From positions 1 through 33,571 of the IMG/VR virus record IMGVR_UViG_3300006793_007074: a stretch of 33,571 nt of DNA; one strand, given 5' to 3'. This document shows positions 24,417-32,477 of this stretch, piece after piece. This DNA is from a virus. The notes below the pieces were generated by a model. It saw only the letters and a list, made by a program, of their open reading frames with translations. It searched no databases and had not been told where the DNA came from. Numbering within the stretch: position 1 is the first letter of the stretch; each line of letters opens with the position of its first letter. Both the position numbers and the translations under genes were made by a program.

Positions 24417-24483
24417 GCTTATAGACGGTAAAGTAAAGTTATTTACCGTATGCTTAATATTACACTTAGGTCTCGAACCGCTT
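24417..24483. promoter_or_regulatory. Divergent promoter of hub and GroES genes with palindrome
   Basis: Two TATA boxes face away from each other. Minus-strand TAAATAA (24439-24445) serves the hub gene, and plus-strand TTAATATTA (24455-24463) serves GroES. Between and over them lies an inverted repeat, ACGGTAAA (24425-24432) and TTTACCGT (24442-24449), with a 9-bp spacer. The right arm covers the hub TATA box, so a dimeric repressor bound here could shut the hub promoter and perhaps GroES too. Confidence 0.55.
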
Positions 24484-24750
24484 GTGAGAGTTTTAACACC
24501 GACGAAAGGATATGCCCTAGTTAGACGATGGGTCCCAGAACAAACAACAACAAGTGGAATATTATTACAAGACGAAGCAGCATCATATGGCTTCGGTGTG
24601 ATAGAAGCAATAACACCTTATCATGAAGAATCTAACTATAAAATAGGCGATATTGTTTTGATAGAGAAAGACTCTGGTACATCATTACAGTGGAACGGAA
24701 ATGTTTGCTTGATGGTTAGAACCGTGAGCATAATAGGGGTGGTCGAATGA
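24484..24750 (+). CDS. groES: GroES-type co-chaperonin
   Basis: An 88-residue protein. It starts at GTG 24484 (MRVLTPTKGYALVRR), about 22-29 nt after a TATA box, which matches the length of GroES. An upstream ATG at 24414 is in frame but lies in the promoter and overlaps the hub start. The mobile loop that docks on GroEL is at EQTTTSGILLQD (hydrophobic ILL), followed by GFGVIEAI, KIGDIVLIEKDS and the final strand VCLMVRTVSIIGVVE, all as in GroES. Its stop overlaps the GroEL start as ATGA. Co-chaperonin caps the GroEL chamber during folding, in viruses mostly of capsid protein. Confidence 0.88.
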   Translation: MRVLTPTKGYALVRRWVPEQTTTSGILLQDEAASYGFGVIEAITPYHEESNYKIGDIVLIEKDSGTSLQWNGNVCLMVRTVSIIGVVE

Positions 24751-26321
24751 AGCGTTCAATCTATGGAGAAGAAGCAAGAGAAGCATTGATGAGAGGAATA
24801 AACGAAGTTGCTAACTCAGTCAAGCCAACATTAGGACCTGCGGCTCGAACAGTTATACTAGAGAGACAGTATGGTTCTCCTATTGTAATCAATGATGGTG
24901 TTACTATTGCTAAAGATATTGATATGCAAGAGGACCCGTATGCCAATCTGGGTGTGCGTCTGATTCAAGAAGCAGCAAGCAAGGCTCAAGATAATGCAGG
25001 GGATGGAACAACTACCGCCTCTATCTTAACTCAATCATTATGCAATAAAGGATTAGTTGAAATGAAAACAGGTCGTAACCCAATACACATCAAGAAAGGT
25101 TTTGATAAAGCGGTTCAGATAGCAGTCAAGTCAATTGAAGATGCGGCTACCGATGTTGACGACACGTCTTTGATTCATGTAGCAACAATAGCAGCCAATA
25201 ACGATGAAGCAATCGGCTCTCTGATTTCACAAGCATTTCAAACAGTAGGAAGAGATGGAATTGTCTCGATTGAAGAATCGAATGGTCTCGACACAACACT
25301 GGAAATTGTTGACGGACTTGAGTTTACTAAGGGGCTACTTAGTTCACATTTTATTACAGACCCGGAGAAACAAGAAACGTCGATGAAGAAACCTTTGATT
25401 TTAGTAACCGACGAAACCATTCGAACCGCTCAAGAAATTGTTGATGTTCTAAATTATGCAGTAGAAATGAAAAGACCGCTTTTGATTATCGCTACCAAGA
25501 TGGAAGGTGAGGCTTTGGCTACGCTCGCCCTTAATGCTTCGCGTGGTGTTTTAGAAGTTGCAGCAGTAGAAGCACCTTCATTTGGTAATTCACGTGAAGA
25601 AATACTCACCGATATTGCTACGGTTGTAGGAGCAGTTCCGATTTTCTCCAGTAAGGGAATGTCGACTCAAAGGAACGGAATAGAATCTTTAGGTGGTGCT
25701 GCTTCAATCTCATGTACGATGAAGAAAACAACAATAGTTGGCGGTCGTGGTACAGAGGGAGATATTAACAAAAGACAACAAGCACTTATTTCTCAAGCGA
25801 ATGATGCTGAAACTGATTGGGAAGCAGAGGCATTGAAAGCAAGAGCAGGTAAGATTTCCGGCGGTGTTGCAGTATTACACATCGGTGGTAAAACCGAAGC
25901 AGAGATGAAAGAAAGAATCGCACGTGTGGATGATTCATTGAACGCTACTAGAGCCGCTTTACAAGAAGGTATAGTGGTAGGTGGCTCTATCATGTATCTA
26001 CGTGCTAGAGATGAGATACTAGATGCCTCAGACGACCATGAAGGCGACGAATGGCTAGGTATGATGATGGTTCATGATGCACTAGCAGAGCCGTTCCATC
26101 AGTTGTGTTTTAACGCAGGTGTTGATAGTGATGAAGCACTAGAACAGGTCATAGAAATGAATGACCCTAACTACGGTCTAAACGCTAAGACTTTAGAGTT
26201 TGGCGACCTTATAGAACAGGGTGTTATTGACCCTGCCAAGGTTGTCAAAAACTCACTGGAGACAGCCGCTTCGATTGCAGGGTTAGTCCTAACAACCGAA
26301 GTGCTTGTCGCAGAAGTCTAA
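24747..26321 (+). CDS. groEL: GroEL-type group I chaperonin
   Basis: A 524-residue chaperonin, clearly group I (bacterial type), not the archaeal thermosome. Residues TLGP (28-31) and DGTTT (86-90) form the ATP site, and the whole length aligns in order with GroEL, from the first helix to the closing LTTEVLVAEV. The Gly-Gly-Met tail of many bacterial GroELs is missing. With GroES it is in the only long plus-strand operon here. Viruses use their own chaperonin to fold large or unusual capsid and tail proteins. The 3' end overlaps the end of the convergent gene at 26318 by 4 nt. A possible bacterial origin is inference from family type. Confidence 0.97.
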   Translation: MKRSIYGEEAREALMRGINEVANSVKPTLGPAARTVILERQYGSPIVINDGVTIAKDIDMQEDPYANLGVRLIQEAASKAQDNAGDGTTTASILTQSLCNKGLVEMKTGRNPIHIKKGFDKAVQIAVKSIEDAATDVDDTSLIHVATIAANNDEAIGSLISQAFQTVGRDGIVSIEESNGLDTTLEIVDGLEFTKGLLSSHFITDPEKQETSMKKPLILVTDETIRTAQEIVDVLNYAVEMKRPLLIIATKMEGEALATLALNASRGVLEVAAVEAPSFGNSREEILTDIATVVGAVPIFSSKGMSTQRNGIESLGGAASISCTMKKTTIVGGRGTEGDINKRQQALISQANDAETDWEAEALKARAGKISGGVAVLHIGGKTEAEMKERIARVDDSLNATRAALQEGIVVGGSIMYLRARDEILDASDDHEGDEWLGMMMVHDALAEPFHQLCFNAGVDSDEALEQVIEMNDPNYGLNAKTLEFGDLIEQGVIDPAKVVKNSLETAASIAGLVLTTEVLVAEV

Positions 26322-26797
26322 GACATAAGTGAAGCCAATTCTTGCACACTTATTGTTCGGCCTTCATACGGTGGGTTAGCGATAGGGTCGAACACCCAAG
26401 CGTCCCCGTCTCGATAGTCGCCAGTCCAACCACACCCTTCGATGTGGCAGAGAGTTGATACTACGAATTGATGCCATACGTTGAAACTACCAGACCATTT
26501 TTCACCTTCATGCTCTCTGTGATTCCAGACAACAGTTTCGTTAGGGTTAGTGTGGTCGGTGCATACCCAAGATGCAGGGCGGCAGTCGCACCAGTCAGCC
26601 CAGTGTTCTAAGACAGTCATACCGCAGAAGTAAACATGGTCGTCTCTCACTTCGGCTCTTTCAGAGCGTCCAAAATGCTCTAATGATATATTCAATTCTC
26701 TAACGATGTATTCAGAATAAGTTTCTCCCTCATTCCTATTCCAACGTGCTTGTTGTCTTTCGTTCCAGTATTCTCGTAGGCTGTTTCGGTTGCTCAT
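26318..26797 (-). CDS. Hypothetical Cys/His-rich protein under the conserved CCCCTA-type promoter
   Basis: A 159-residue acidic protein starting MSNRNSLREYW, rich in Trp, His, Cys and Glu. Possible metal ligands are Cys58, Cys70, Cys72, Cys79, His82, His93, His96, Cys117, His118 and Cys122, so one or two zinc sites are likely. It ends VQELASLMS. No family recognised. ATG 26797 is placed by the conserved promoter; its copy here has TTATATACC but differs after that (AATG in place of CCTA). It is convergent with GroEL and overlaps its stop. Confidence 0.72.
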   Translation of the reverse strand: MSNRNSLREYWNERQQARWNRNEGETYSEYIVRELNISLEHFGRSERAEVRDDHVYFCGMTVLEHWADWCDCRPASWVCTDHTNPNETVVWNHREHEGEKWSGSFNVWHQFVVSTLCHIEGCGWTGDYRDGDAWVFDPIANPPYEGRTISVQELASLMS

Positions 26798-26842
26798 GTT
26801 CTATCCGAGTGTGCATTGGTATATAAGGGTATCTGTTATACA
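26798..26842 (-). promoter_or_regulatory. Conserved promoter, copy 4 (variant)
   Basis: Minus-strand TGTATAACAG, a gap, TTATATACCAATG (TATA 26820-26826), then GGATAGAACATG. It keeps the TATA box, upstream box and start, but loses the CCCCTA stretch. Confidence 0.65.
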
Positions 26843-26859
26843 GTTTCACAAACACAAAG

Positions 26860-26895
26860 CAAACATCTTATATACCCCTAGCCCTACCGCAGTAC
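26860..26895 (+). promoter_or_regulatory. Conserved CCCCTA promoter, copy 5 (plus strand)
   Basis: Plus-strand CATCTTATATACCCCTAGCC with TATA at 26868-26874, ending GTACATG. It shares a 22-nt identical stretch with copy 1 at 12775-12820, on the other strand. It lies back-to-back with copy 4, so the two small genes here fire divergently. Confidence 0.75.
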
Positions 26896-27033
26896 ATGAG
26901 TAACGGACGCTGCTACCAATGCGGAGAACAACACGAAAACATGCAAGAATACTGGGCGGGCGAATGGCGTATGGTTTGCGACTCATGTACCCAAGCAGAA
27001 ATTAGCGGCGAGTCAATGTGTGCTTGCTTCTAA
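26896..27033 (+). CDS. 45-residue zinc-ribbon-like protein
   Basis: A tiny gene with a well-placed conserved promoter. The product has RCYQCG (Cys6, Cys9) and VCDSC (Cys28, Cys31), which is one zinc ribbon, and a final CAC (Cys42, Cys44). Acidic, with EYWAGEW between the Cys pairs. No family recognised. Its stop overlaps the stop of the convergent tail protein by 3 nt. Promoter, start, Cys pairs and stop all fit, so I take it as real. Confidence 0.7.
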   Translation: MSNGRCYQCGEQHENMQEYWAGEWRMVCDSCTQAEISGESMCACF

Positions 27034-30000
27034 AACCCATGTCGGTTAGTAGTACCACTCACGGCATCTTGGTCGCCTATGCGGGTAATCAAAGCCCCGC
27101 TCCAAGGCCAGTACAAGGACGACCCTGCGTGTGGTGTCCTATACCAAGCCAATGGGTTAGTCGTCCAAGCCAAGTCTAAGTCTGCCGCATTATGTCCCCA
27201 GAATCTTTGGTAACGTAATTGTGGTGCATCGTGAGTGAAGTCCTCACTACCTGCAAGAGTTTCAGCAGCACCTAGTATAGTCCATTCTGTGCCATCCGTT
27301 TTCATTGAAGGTACAGATAGCCAACGGACGTTCATAGAACGGATAACATTCTCACTAGCAGTAGCAGCATCAAACTCGAAAGAAGGAAGCCATATCTCCA
27401 TGAAGTGTGAGCGTTGCGTCCACACCCCCGATGTACCTGCTATTGTCAATGGTGCAGGGTCAATGGCTGCGGGCCAACCAAGCGGTGCAGCACCGTCGAC
27501 CTCTGGGGTAGGCACTGTCGTATATTGTAGGTTACTACGCCATCTAACGACGATGTGAATATTCCCATCCCCATTGGTTGTCATTGTCATGTCGGACATA
27601 TCGAATGGGTCGCCAGAGATAGGATGAAAAATATGTTTTACAGTCTTTGTCGTCGATGACAATACGTCTCTAGCATTCATGGCGGTTATCATTACATCAT
27701 TAGCGGCAACGTCATCGACTTTACTTAACTTACAGACTACATATATCCTATCTTCTTCGTTTATGATTGCATCATACCACTCGCATACATCAGCATCATT
27801 TTCATGTAAGTAAAGTGGGCTTGCGAAAGTATGCACTGTGCCAGAACCTAAGTCGCCTTGACAAGCATACACTTTGGCATTCGCTGTGTTGTTATCTTTT
27901 CTAAAGAAGATGAAAGGAACGTCGTCGCCTCTAAGGGCTAACTTAGGTGAGTCTATCCTACCGGATGTTGTAGTATCAACTGAAACCCATCTTCCATCAT
28001 CCCAAGTTGTTGGACTACCACTCGGAAGGGCAACCCAACTTGCATTCTGTTCTTTTATTGAATACACAACTGAATATTCAGTAGCACTTTGTCTATAATG
28101 AACAGCAGCCAAATGAAGCCTGTCCTTAGAATCACATACTAATGTAGGCTGCATCATGTTATCCCCGGTGGTGTATGGATTGTTGGTTGCTGAGATGTTG
28201 ATTGGTGTAACAGTCGACCAGTCCCACTTATACACGTGGTCCGGTGAAGATGCGACTATGTTTCTAGTTGCATATGTATAGAAGAGTCTGCGTACTGGTG
28301 CGCCTGTAATATTAGCAGAATCGTCCCTTGCTACCTCGATAACAGCGTGTATCGTTCCTAGACTATCTGATGCGAATGCTGCTCCGTATATCTTATCATT
28401 AGTGTCAAGTGCAGACCCACCTATCTCTGAAATAAGTAGGACTTCATCACGACCAGTTGTTGTTGCACCAATTTGTTCAGCGTGTCTGTTCCAGAATAAA
28501 TCTGAACCCGGTGGTTTTGAGTAATGCACATACGTAGGTTGATTCCCTCGGTTTGTTTTAGTTGATGGAGCAATTGTAAATTGATGCAATGTCCCATCGG
28601 GCGTTCTCAATATTCTTTGACCCTTACCAAGATAGCCGCCAGTTGCACCTGTCGCACTCGCAGTATCATTCATTTCTTTTCTATTCCCCGTGACGTGAGC
28701 CTGTGAGGATAATATACCTGTTGCGTTCACTATACTACCACTATCCCAGTACGGTCTTACATGATTAGATACGTGTACTTCGACTGATGATTTCAGTTGT
28801 TCAGATACAGCAACCCAGTCCTTCTTACTAAGTTCCTGTGTTCGAGCCAATGTTACGTGAGGATAACCCGCAGTGTAGACTTTATCCCAATCGTAATCAC
28901 TGCCTGTCATAAAAGGTATAGCCCCTGCGTGGAAGTGGTCTGTTGGATGATTAACCCAAAACGCAGACAAGGAATTACCACTAACGAATGGTCCACCCAT
29001 TAACTCATTTGGTAATAGAACATCATTGTAAAGAACATTACCACTGTTAGTTGTTCTTCTTGCTGTGTCAGCCCATAGATTAGTACGTAGGTAAGACTGT
29101 CCAATAGTTCCACCATCACCTGCTTTATCAAAACCAGTCAACAAACCTGCTGCACCTTCTAAGTGAAGAGTGTCCGTTCTTGAGAATGGCGTTTCAAGTT
29201 CTAAGTCAAGAGTTCCTTTTCCACCTGCTCTAGCCCGGACGTGGACCTGACCGGGTGCAAGTAGATGTAACGGAATGTCGTAGCCTAACCCGGCATGGAC
29301 CTGTTTCCAAGTTCTATCAGTTCTGTACGGATGCGCTTTAGATGAAAGACCGTAATGTAAAGGTCCGAAATGTGAGAACCCACCGAGAGGGCCGACTAAT
29401 TTCCTAGCAGCATTTGTTGATAACAACCCCGCGAATGGTGCATCTGTATCACCCTCTGAGTACGACGTAGTGTCATAGGAACGTGTGTTATACAGAGAGG
29501 CAGGGAAAGCCCAACCCGCCCATCCAAACTCGCAGTATGGACTCGCAGATGAGCCGAAATCAGCAAAGCCAATGGTTGTAGGAATGAACCTAGTCTTTCT
29601 CAAATGCTTGTATCTATCAACCGCCCATGCGTCTATACCAGATTTCTGGGTAGTTATAGTAGTATAACCTAAGTACGAAACTCGGTCAGTCATTTGTCGA
29701 TATGGATAACCATGTAAAATCGAGCCATCACTTAGTATGTGAGGGAGACACTTAGGTAAGACTGCGTGAGAACAACGTCCTTCTGGATATGAGCCGTAAG
29801 TAATCGGTATCGCTCTCTGTGCTGATTCGGGAAACCAATAAGCGATTCGAGAACCGCTCCACCATGTATCATCTTCTATCCAGTTTTGTGTTCCTTTACT
29901 TGCCCCGTCAACTGTTGAATATTTTATGTCGAACATTGCCTTACCTTCACGCACCTTGCCGTTCTTTGCAGGGGTGTCCGACCATAATAGAATGAGGCTT

Positions 30001-32474
30001 CTCGCACTTGAGTTAGCAACCATTGACCCCCAAGGTGGTACAGCACCAAAGTTTGTTCCAGTGTAGTTGTTTGTAGCACCGAAGTTCAACACTGGGTCTG
30101 GATGGTCTATGAGAGCCTCACCAGTGCCGCTAAGTGGGTCGCTCTGTTCATCTTGTATTGGGTTGCATGTTTTGGCAGTTGAATCGAAATAGAAACCCGG
30201 TGGACATGGATTGGAAAAACCATCTGGATTCCAAGGCCAAGGGTTAATATCGGGACTCGGATAATCCCCAGTATTACTTATCATATCTCGGTGAATTGCA
30301 GCCATCATCATCTTCCCATCTTCCATGATTCGCAATGACGAACAATGTATTGTTGGATGAAGTAACGACTGTGCATAGGTTGTGCTGTCCGGGTGTTTGG
30401 CCCGGTCTTTTCTCTCTTGACCTAAGTATCTCATTAGTTCGACTTGAGGAAATACCCAATCATGGATAGTCCATTGATACACATATTCAGAGATAGAAAT
30501 ACCAGTTCTAGCATCGAGAGATTCAGACTTACCAACTAATAGATTATACAATGGATTGTCTGTTGCAGATGTAGCATTTTCGGTGTATAGAGAGTCATTA
30601 GTGGCTGTCCATTTGAATAGAAGTAGTTCACTGCCTCTAGGATTCCCTGCTGCTCCATTGCCCCCATCAGCCCATACTTGCCCGTTGCCCCACACTGCCG
30701 AGTTGAAGTCTGATGCGTCGATTGCATCTGCCCCTACAATTAACTCTCCACCGTAAGCATCTGCGTCCCATAGATGTGAAATGCCACCTTGTTGATAGAA
30801 TCCACCCGGTTCTATTGTTCCACACAACTTTGGTATTCTCGCCCATGATGGGTTTGTTAAGGGTCTGAATGGTGTCACTTGATGTAACCCCCATGCAGAT
30901 TGTGTTACTTGTTTTGCTTGAGCAGTAGTTCCTAATTTAACGCCTGTAAGTGTTGGGTCGAGTCTGAATATAGCATGATATATTGTTACACTATCTTCGG
31001 AATAGTTTGCTCGAATGTGAGTCTGGCCTAATCTTGGTGCGCCTCTTGTATAGTCAACTGTTGCGTTACCTGCTTGAACCGTTTTGGGTGTGTTGACAAC
31101 TGATACTAGAATATGATAATCAACAATTGGTTTTCGAAATGCAACCCCCTCGATTGTTACATTTTCATAACGAAGAATTGAAGGAACAACTTTGACACGG
31201 GTCGGGACTTTATCAGCAAGGAATGTTGAGGAAATTGCAGTTGTCTTAGACCAAGCCCCTGTTCCTGTTATGTCTCCATATATTCTACCACTGGCCTTTG
31301 CTTGAACAGATGTTCGGTTGTTAACCGTTTGAGTTCCAAACCCCGTGTTTGGTGATGTTCTAATATTCCTACCCGTCATATATGTAGTCTTGTTGTCGTT
31401 TGTATCTCCAGACTGTCCAGAGCGTCTAGCAGCAGTTCCTAGTGCCTCTTGCAGTGGAAATATAGGTGTTCCATCTGTATAGTTATATCTTGAACCACTG
31501 GCTAACGAATCATCGTTATACCACTTACCATTTCTTAGTAGACTTTGACCGGAATGGACTTGAACATTTAACCCAGAATATGTTGCATGACTCGCATTCT
31601 CTGGTACACTGTGGAATGCTGTAACTACTAACGCACCTTCGTAGCCAACAAGACCGCATGTATCTACGACAACATGATTACCTCTCTCTACTGCTCCAAT
31701 GGTGTAAGGAATTGCATCAGTGCCTTCAATGACTCTTGGTACTTGAATGGTCTCGTAATTCGTAAGAATGTTAGAAGTTTCAGTAGCGGATTCAGTGCTT
31801 GATGGAGATGTTAATGATGTTCCACTAGCCAATACAGTTTGTCTTGCACCTAAGTTAATGCCCCAGTATGAAGAAGTTGCTCCACTTTCTTCTGCTCTGT
31901 CAAACATACCCATATCAGAAACCGTCTTATCTGAGCGGTCTGCTATGAAACCAATGACTGAATACGCGGTGTTGTGAAAAGAGCCGAATGAAATCCCAAG
32001 TCCGTTTGAGGGGAGAACTGTTGCTGCGTAATGAGCGATATTCAAAGGAGACCCGTTAGTTGTAGTTCTACCCAACGTCAGTTGATTATCTGTGGCAGGG
32101 ATTGAAGTTGTATCTCTCTTGATAGAAAAAGTATGGTTAGCAGGGTGAGTACCTGTTTCTGTTCTTCTACTGTGCGCCCCGAACCTACCTGCTTCGGTGA
32201 ATGTCATGACTGTTCCCGACACTGAAACACTTGTTGCTGAGTTACTATGATGAGAACCCGTTACTGTTACGCCTTCTATTTGAGACATCTCCAACCAACC
32301 CATCTCACTGTTCAAAGATGGGGGAGAAATGTTTAGCAGTAGGTCGTTTGTAGTTGGCGGTTGTGAAGCGGAAAAAGTGTTACGAAAAGTACCCGACGCA
32401 TTAACAATAGATGTCAATGGTAGACCCGGTTCTGCACCAACTGGCGGTCTCATATCGACTGGGGAATAAGCCAT
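27030..32474 (-). CDS. Large beta-propeller-like tail or adsorption protein
   Basis: An 1814-residue protein starting MAYSPVDMRPP. The first half is Ser/Thr/Gly-rich beta sequence. Around residues 755-775 is a Cys-flanked CPPGFYFDS segment. Around 1280-1650 a string of similar strands (DGTLHQF, DSLGTIHAVI, CDSKDRLHLAAV, NEEDRIYVVC, GDGNIHIVV) gives repeated blades with the D-x-x-G-x-I-H pattern of sialidase-like beta-propellers; full Asp-box motifs are not seen, so enzyme activity is doubtful. The C-terminal end is Trp-rich. Probably a tail-tip or fibre protein that binds cell-surface sugars. Its ATG follows the previous gene's stop by 3 nt (TGATGAATG). Confidence 0.7.
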   Translation of the reverse strand: MAYSPVDMRPPVGAEPGLPLTSIVNASGTFRNTFSASQPPTTNDLLLNISPPSLNSEMGWLEMSQIEGVTVTGSHHSNSATSVSVSGTVMTFTEAGRFGAHSRRTETGTHPANHTFSIKRDTTSIPATDNQLTLGRTTTNGSPLNIAHYAATVLPSNGLGISFGSFHNTAYSVIGFIADRSDKTVSDMGMFDRAEESGATSSYWGINLGARQTVLASGTSLTSPSSTESATETSNILTNYETIQVPRVIEGTDAIPYTIGAVERGNHVVVDTCGLVGYEGALVVTAFHSVPENASHATYSGLNVQVHSGQSLLRNGKWYNDDSLASGSRYNYTDGTPIFPLQEALGTAARRSGQSGDTNDNKTTYMTGRNIRTSPNTGFGTQTVNNRTSVQAKASGRIYGDITGTGAWSKTTAISSTFLADKVPTRVKVVPSILRYENVTIEGVAFRKPIVDYHILVSVVNTPKTVQAGNATVDYTRGAPRLGQTHIRANYSEDSVTIYHAIFRLDPTLTGVKLGTTAQAKQVTQSAWGLHQVTPFRPLTNPSWARIPKLCGTIEPGGFYQQGGISHLWDADAYGGELIVGADAIDASDFNSAVWGNGQVWADGGNGAAGNPRGSELLLFKWTATNDSLYTENATSATDNPLYNLLVGKSESLDARTGISISEYVYQWTIHDWVFPQVELMRYLGQERKDRAKHPDSTTYAQSLLHPTIHCSSLRIMEDGKMMMAAIHRDMISNTGDYPSPDINPWPWNPDGFSNPCPPGFYFDSTAKTCNPIQDEQSDPLSGTGEALIDHPDPVLNFGATNNYTGTNFGAVPPWGSMVANSSARSLILLWSDTPAKNGKVREGKAMFDIKYSTVDGASKGTQNWIEDDTWWSGSRIAYWFPESAQRAIPITYGSYPEGRCSHAVLPKCLPHILSDGSILHGYPYRQMTDRVSYLGYTTITTQKSGIDAWAVDRYKHLRKTRFIPTTIGFADFGSSASPYCEFGWAGWAFPASLYNTRSYDTTSYSEGDTDAPFAGLLSTNAARKLVGPLGGFSHFGPLHYGLSSKAHPYRTDRTWKQVHAGLGYDIPLHLLAPGQVHVRARAGGKGTLDLELETPFSRTDTLHLEGAAGLLTGFDKAGDGGTIGQSYLRTNLWADTARRTTNSGNVLYNDVLLPNELMGGPFVSGNSLSAFWVNHPTDHFHAGAIPFMTGSDYDWDKVYTAGYPHVTLARTQELSKKDWVAVSEQLKSSVEVHVSNHVRPYWDSGSIVNATGILSSQAHVTGNRKEMNDTASATGATGGYLGKGQRILRTPDGTLHQFTIAPSTKTNRGNQPTYVHYSKPPGSDLFWNRHAEQIGATTTGRDEVLLISEIGGSALDTNDKIYGAAFASDSLGTIHAVIEVARDDSANITGAPVRRLFYTYATRNIVASSPDHVYKWDWSTVTPINISATNNPYTTGDNMMQPTLVCDSKDRLHLAAVHYRQSATEYSVVYSIKEQNASWVALPSGSPTTWDDGRWVSVDTTTSGRIDSPKLALRGDDVPFIFFRKDNNTANAKVYACQGDLGSGTVHTFASPLYLHENDADVCEWYDAIINEEDRIYVVCKLSKVDDVAANDVMITAMNARDVLSSTTKTVKHIFHPISGDPFDMSDMTMTTNGDGNIHIVVRWRSNLQYTTVPTPEVDGAAPLGWPAAIDPAPLTIAGTSGVWTQRSHFMEIWLPSFEFDAATASENVIRSMNVRWLSVPSMKTDGTEWTILGAAETLAGSEDFTHDAPQLRYQRFWGHNAADLDLAWTTNPLAWYRTPHAGSSLYWPWSGALITRIGDQDAVSGTTNRHGF

Positions 32475-32477
32475 TCA

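Noticed and set aside
24352-24483. Longer GroES with 44 extra N-terminal residues
   Set aside because: The extra part is antisense to the hub gene and the shared promoter, and the first residues after GTG 24484 already match the GroES N-terminus.
27030-32474. Active sialidase
   Set aside because: The blades look like a propeller, but the Asp-box S-x-D-x-G-x-T-W and the arginine triad are not evident.
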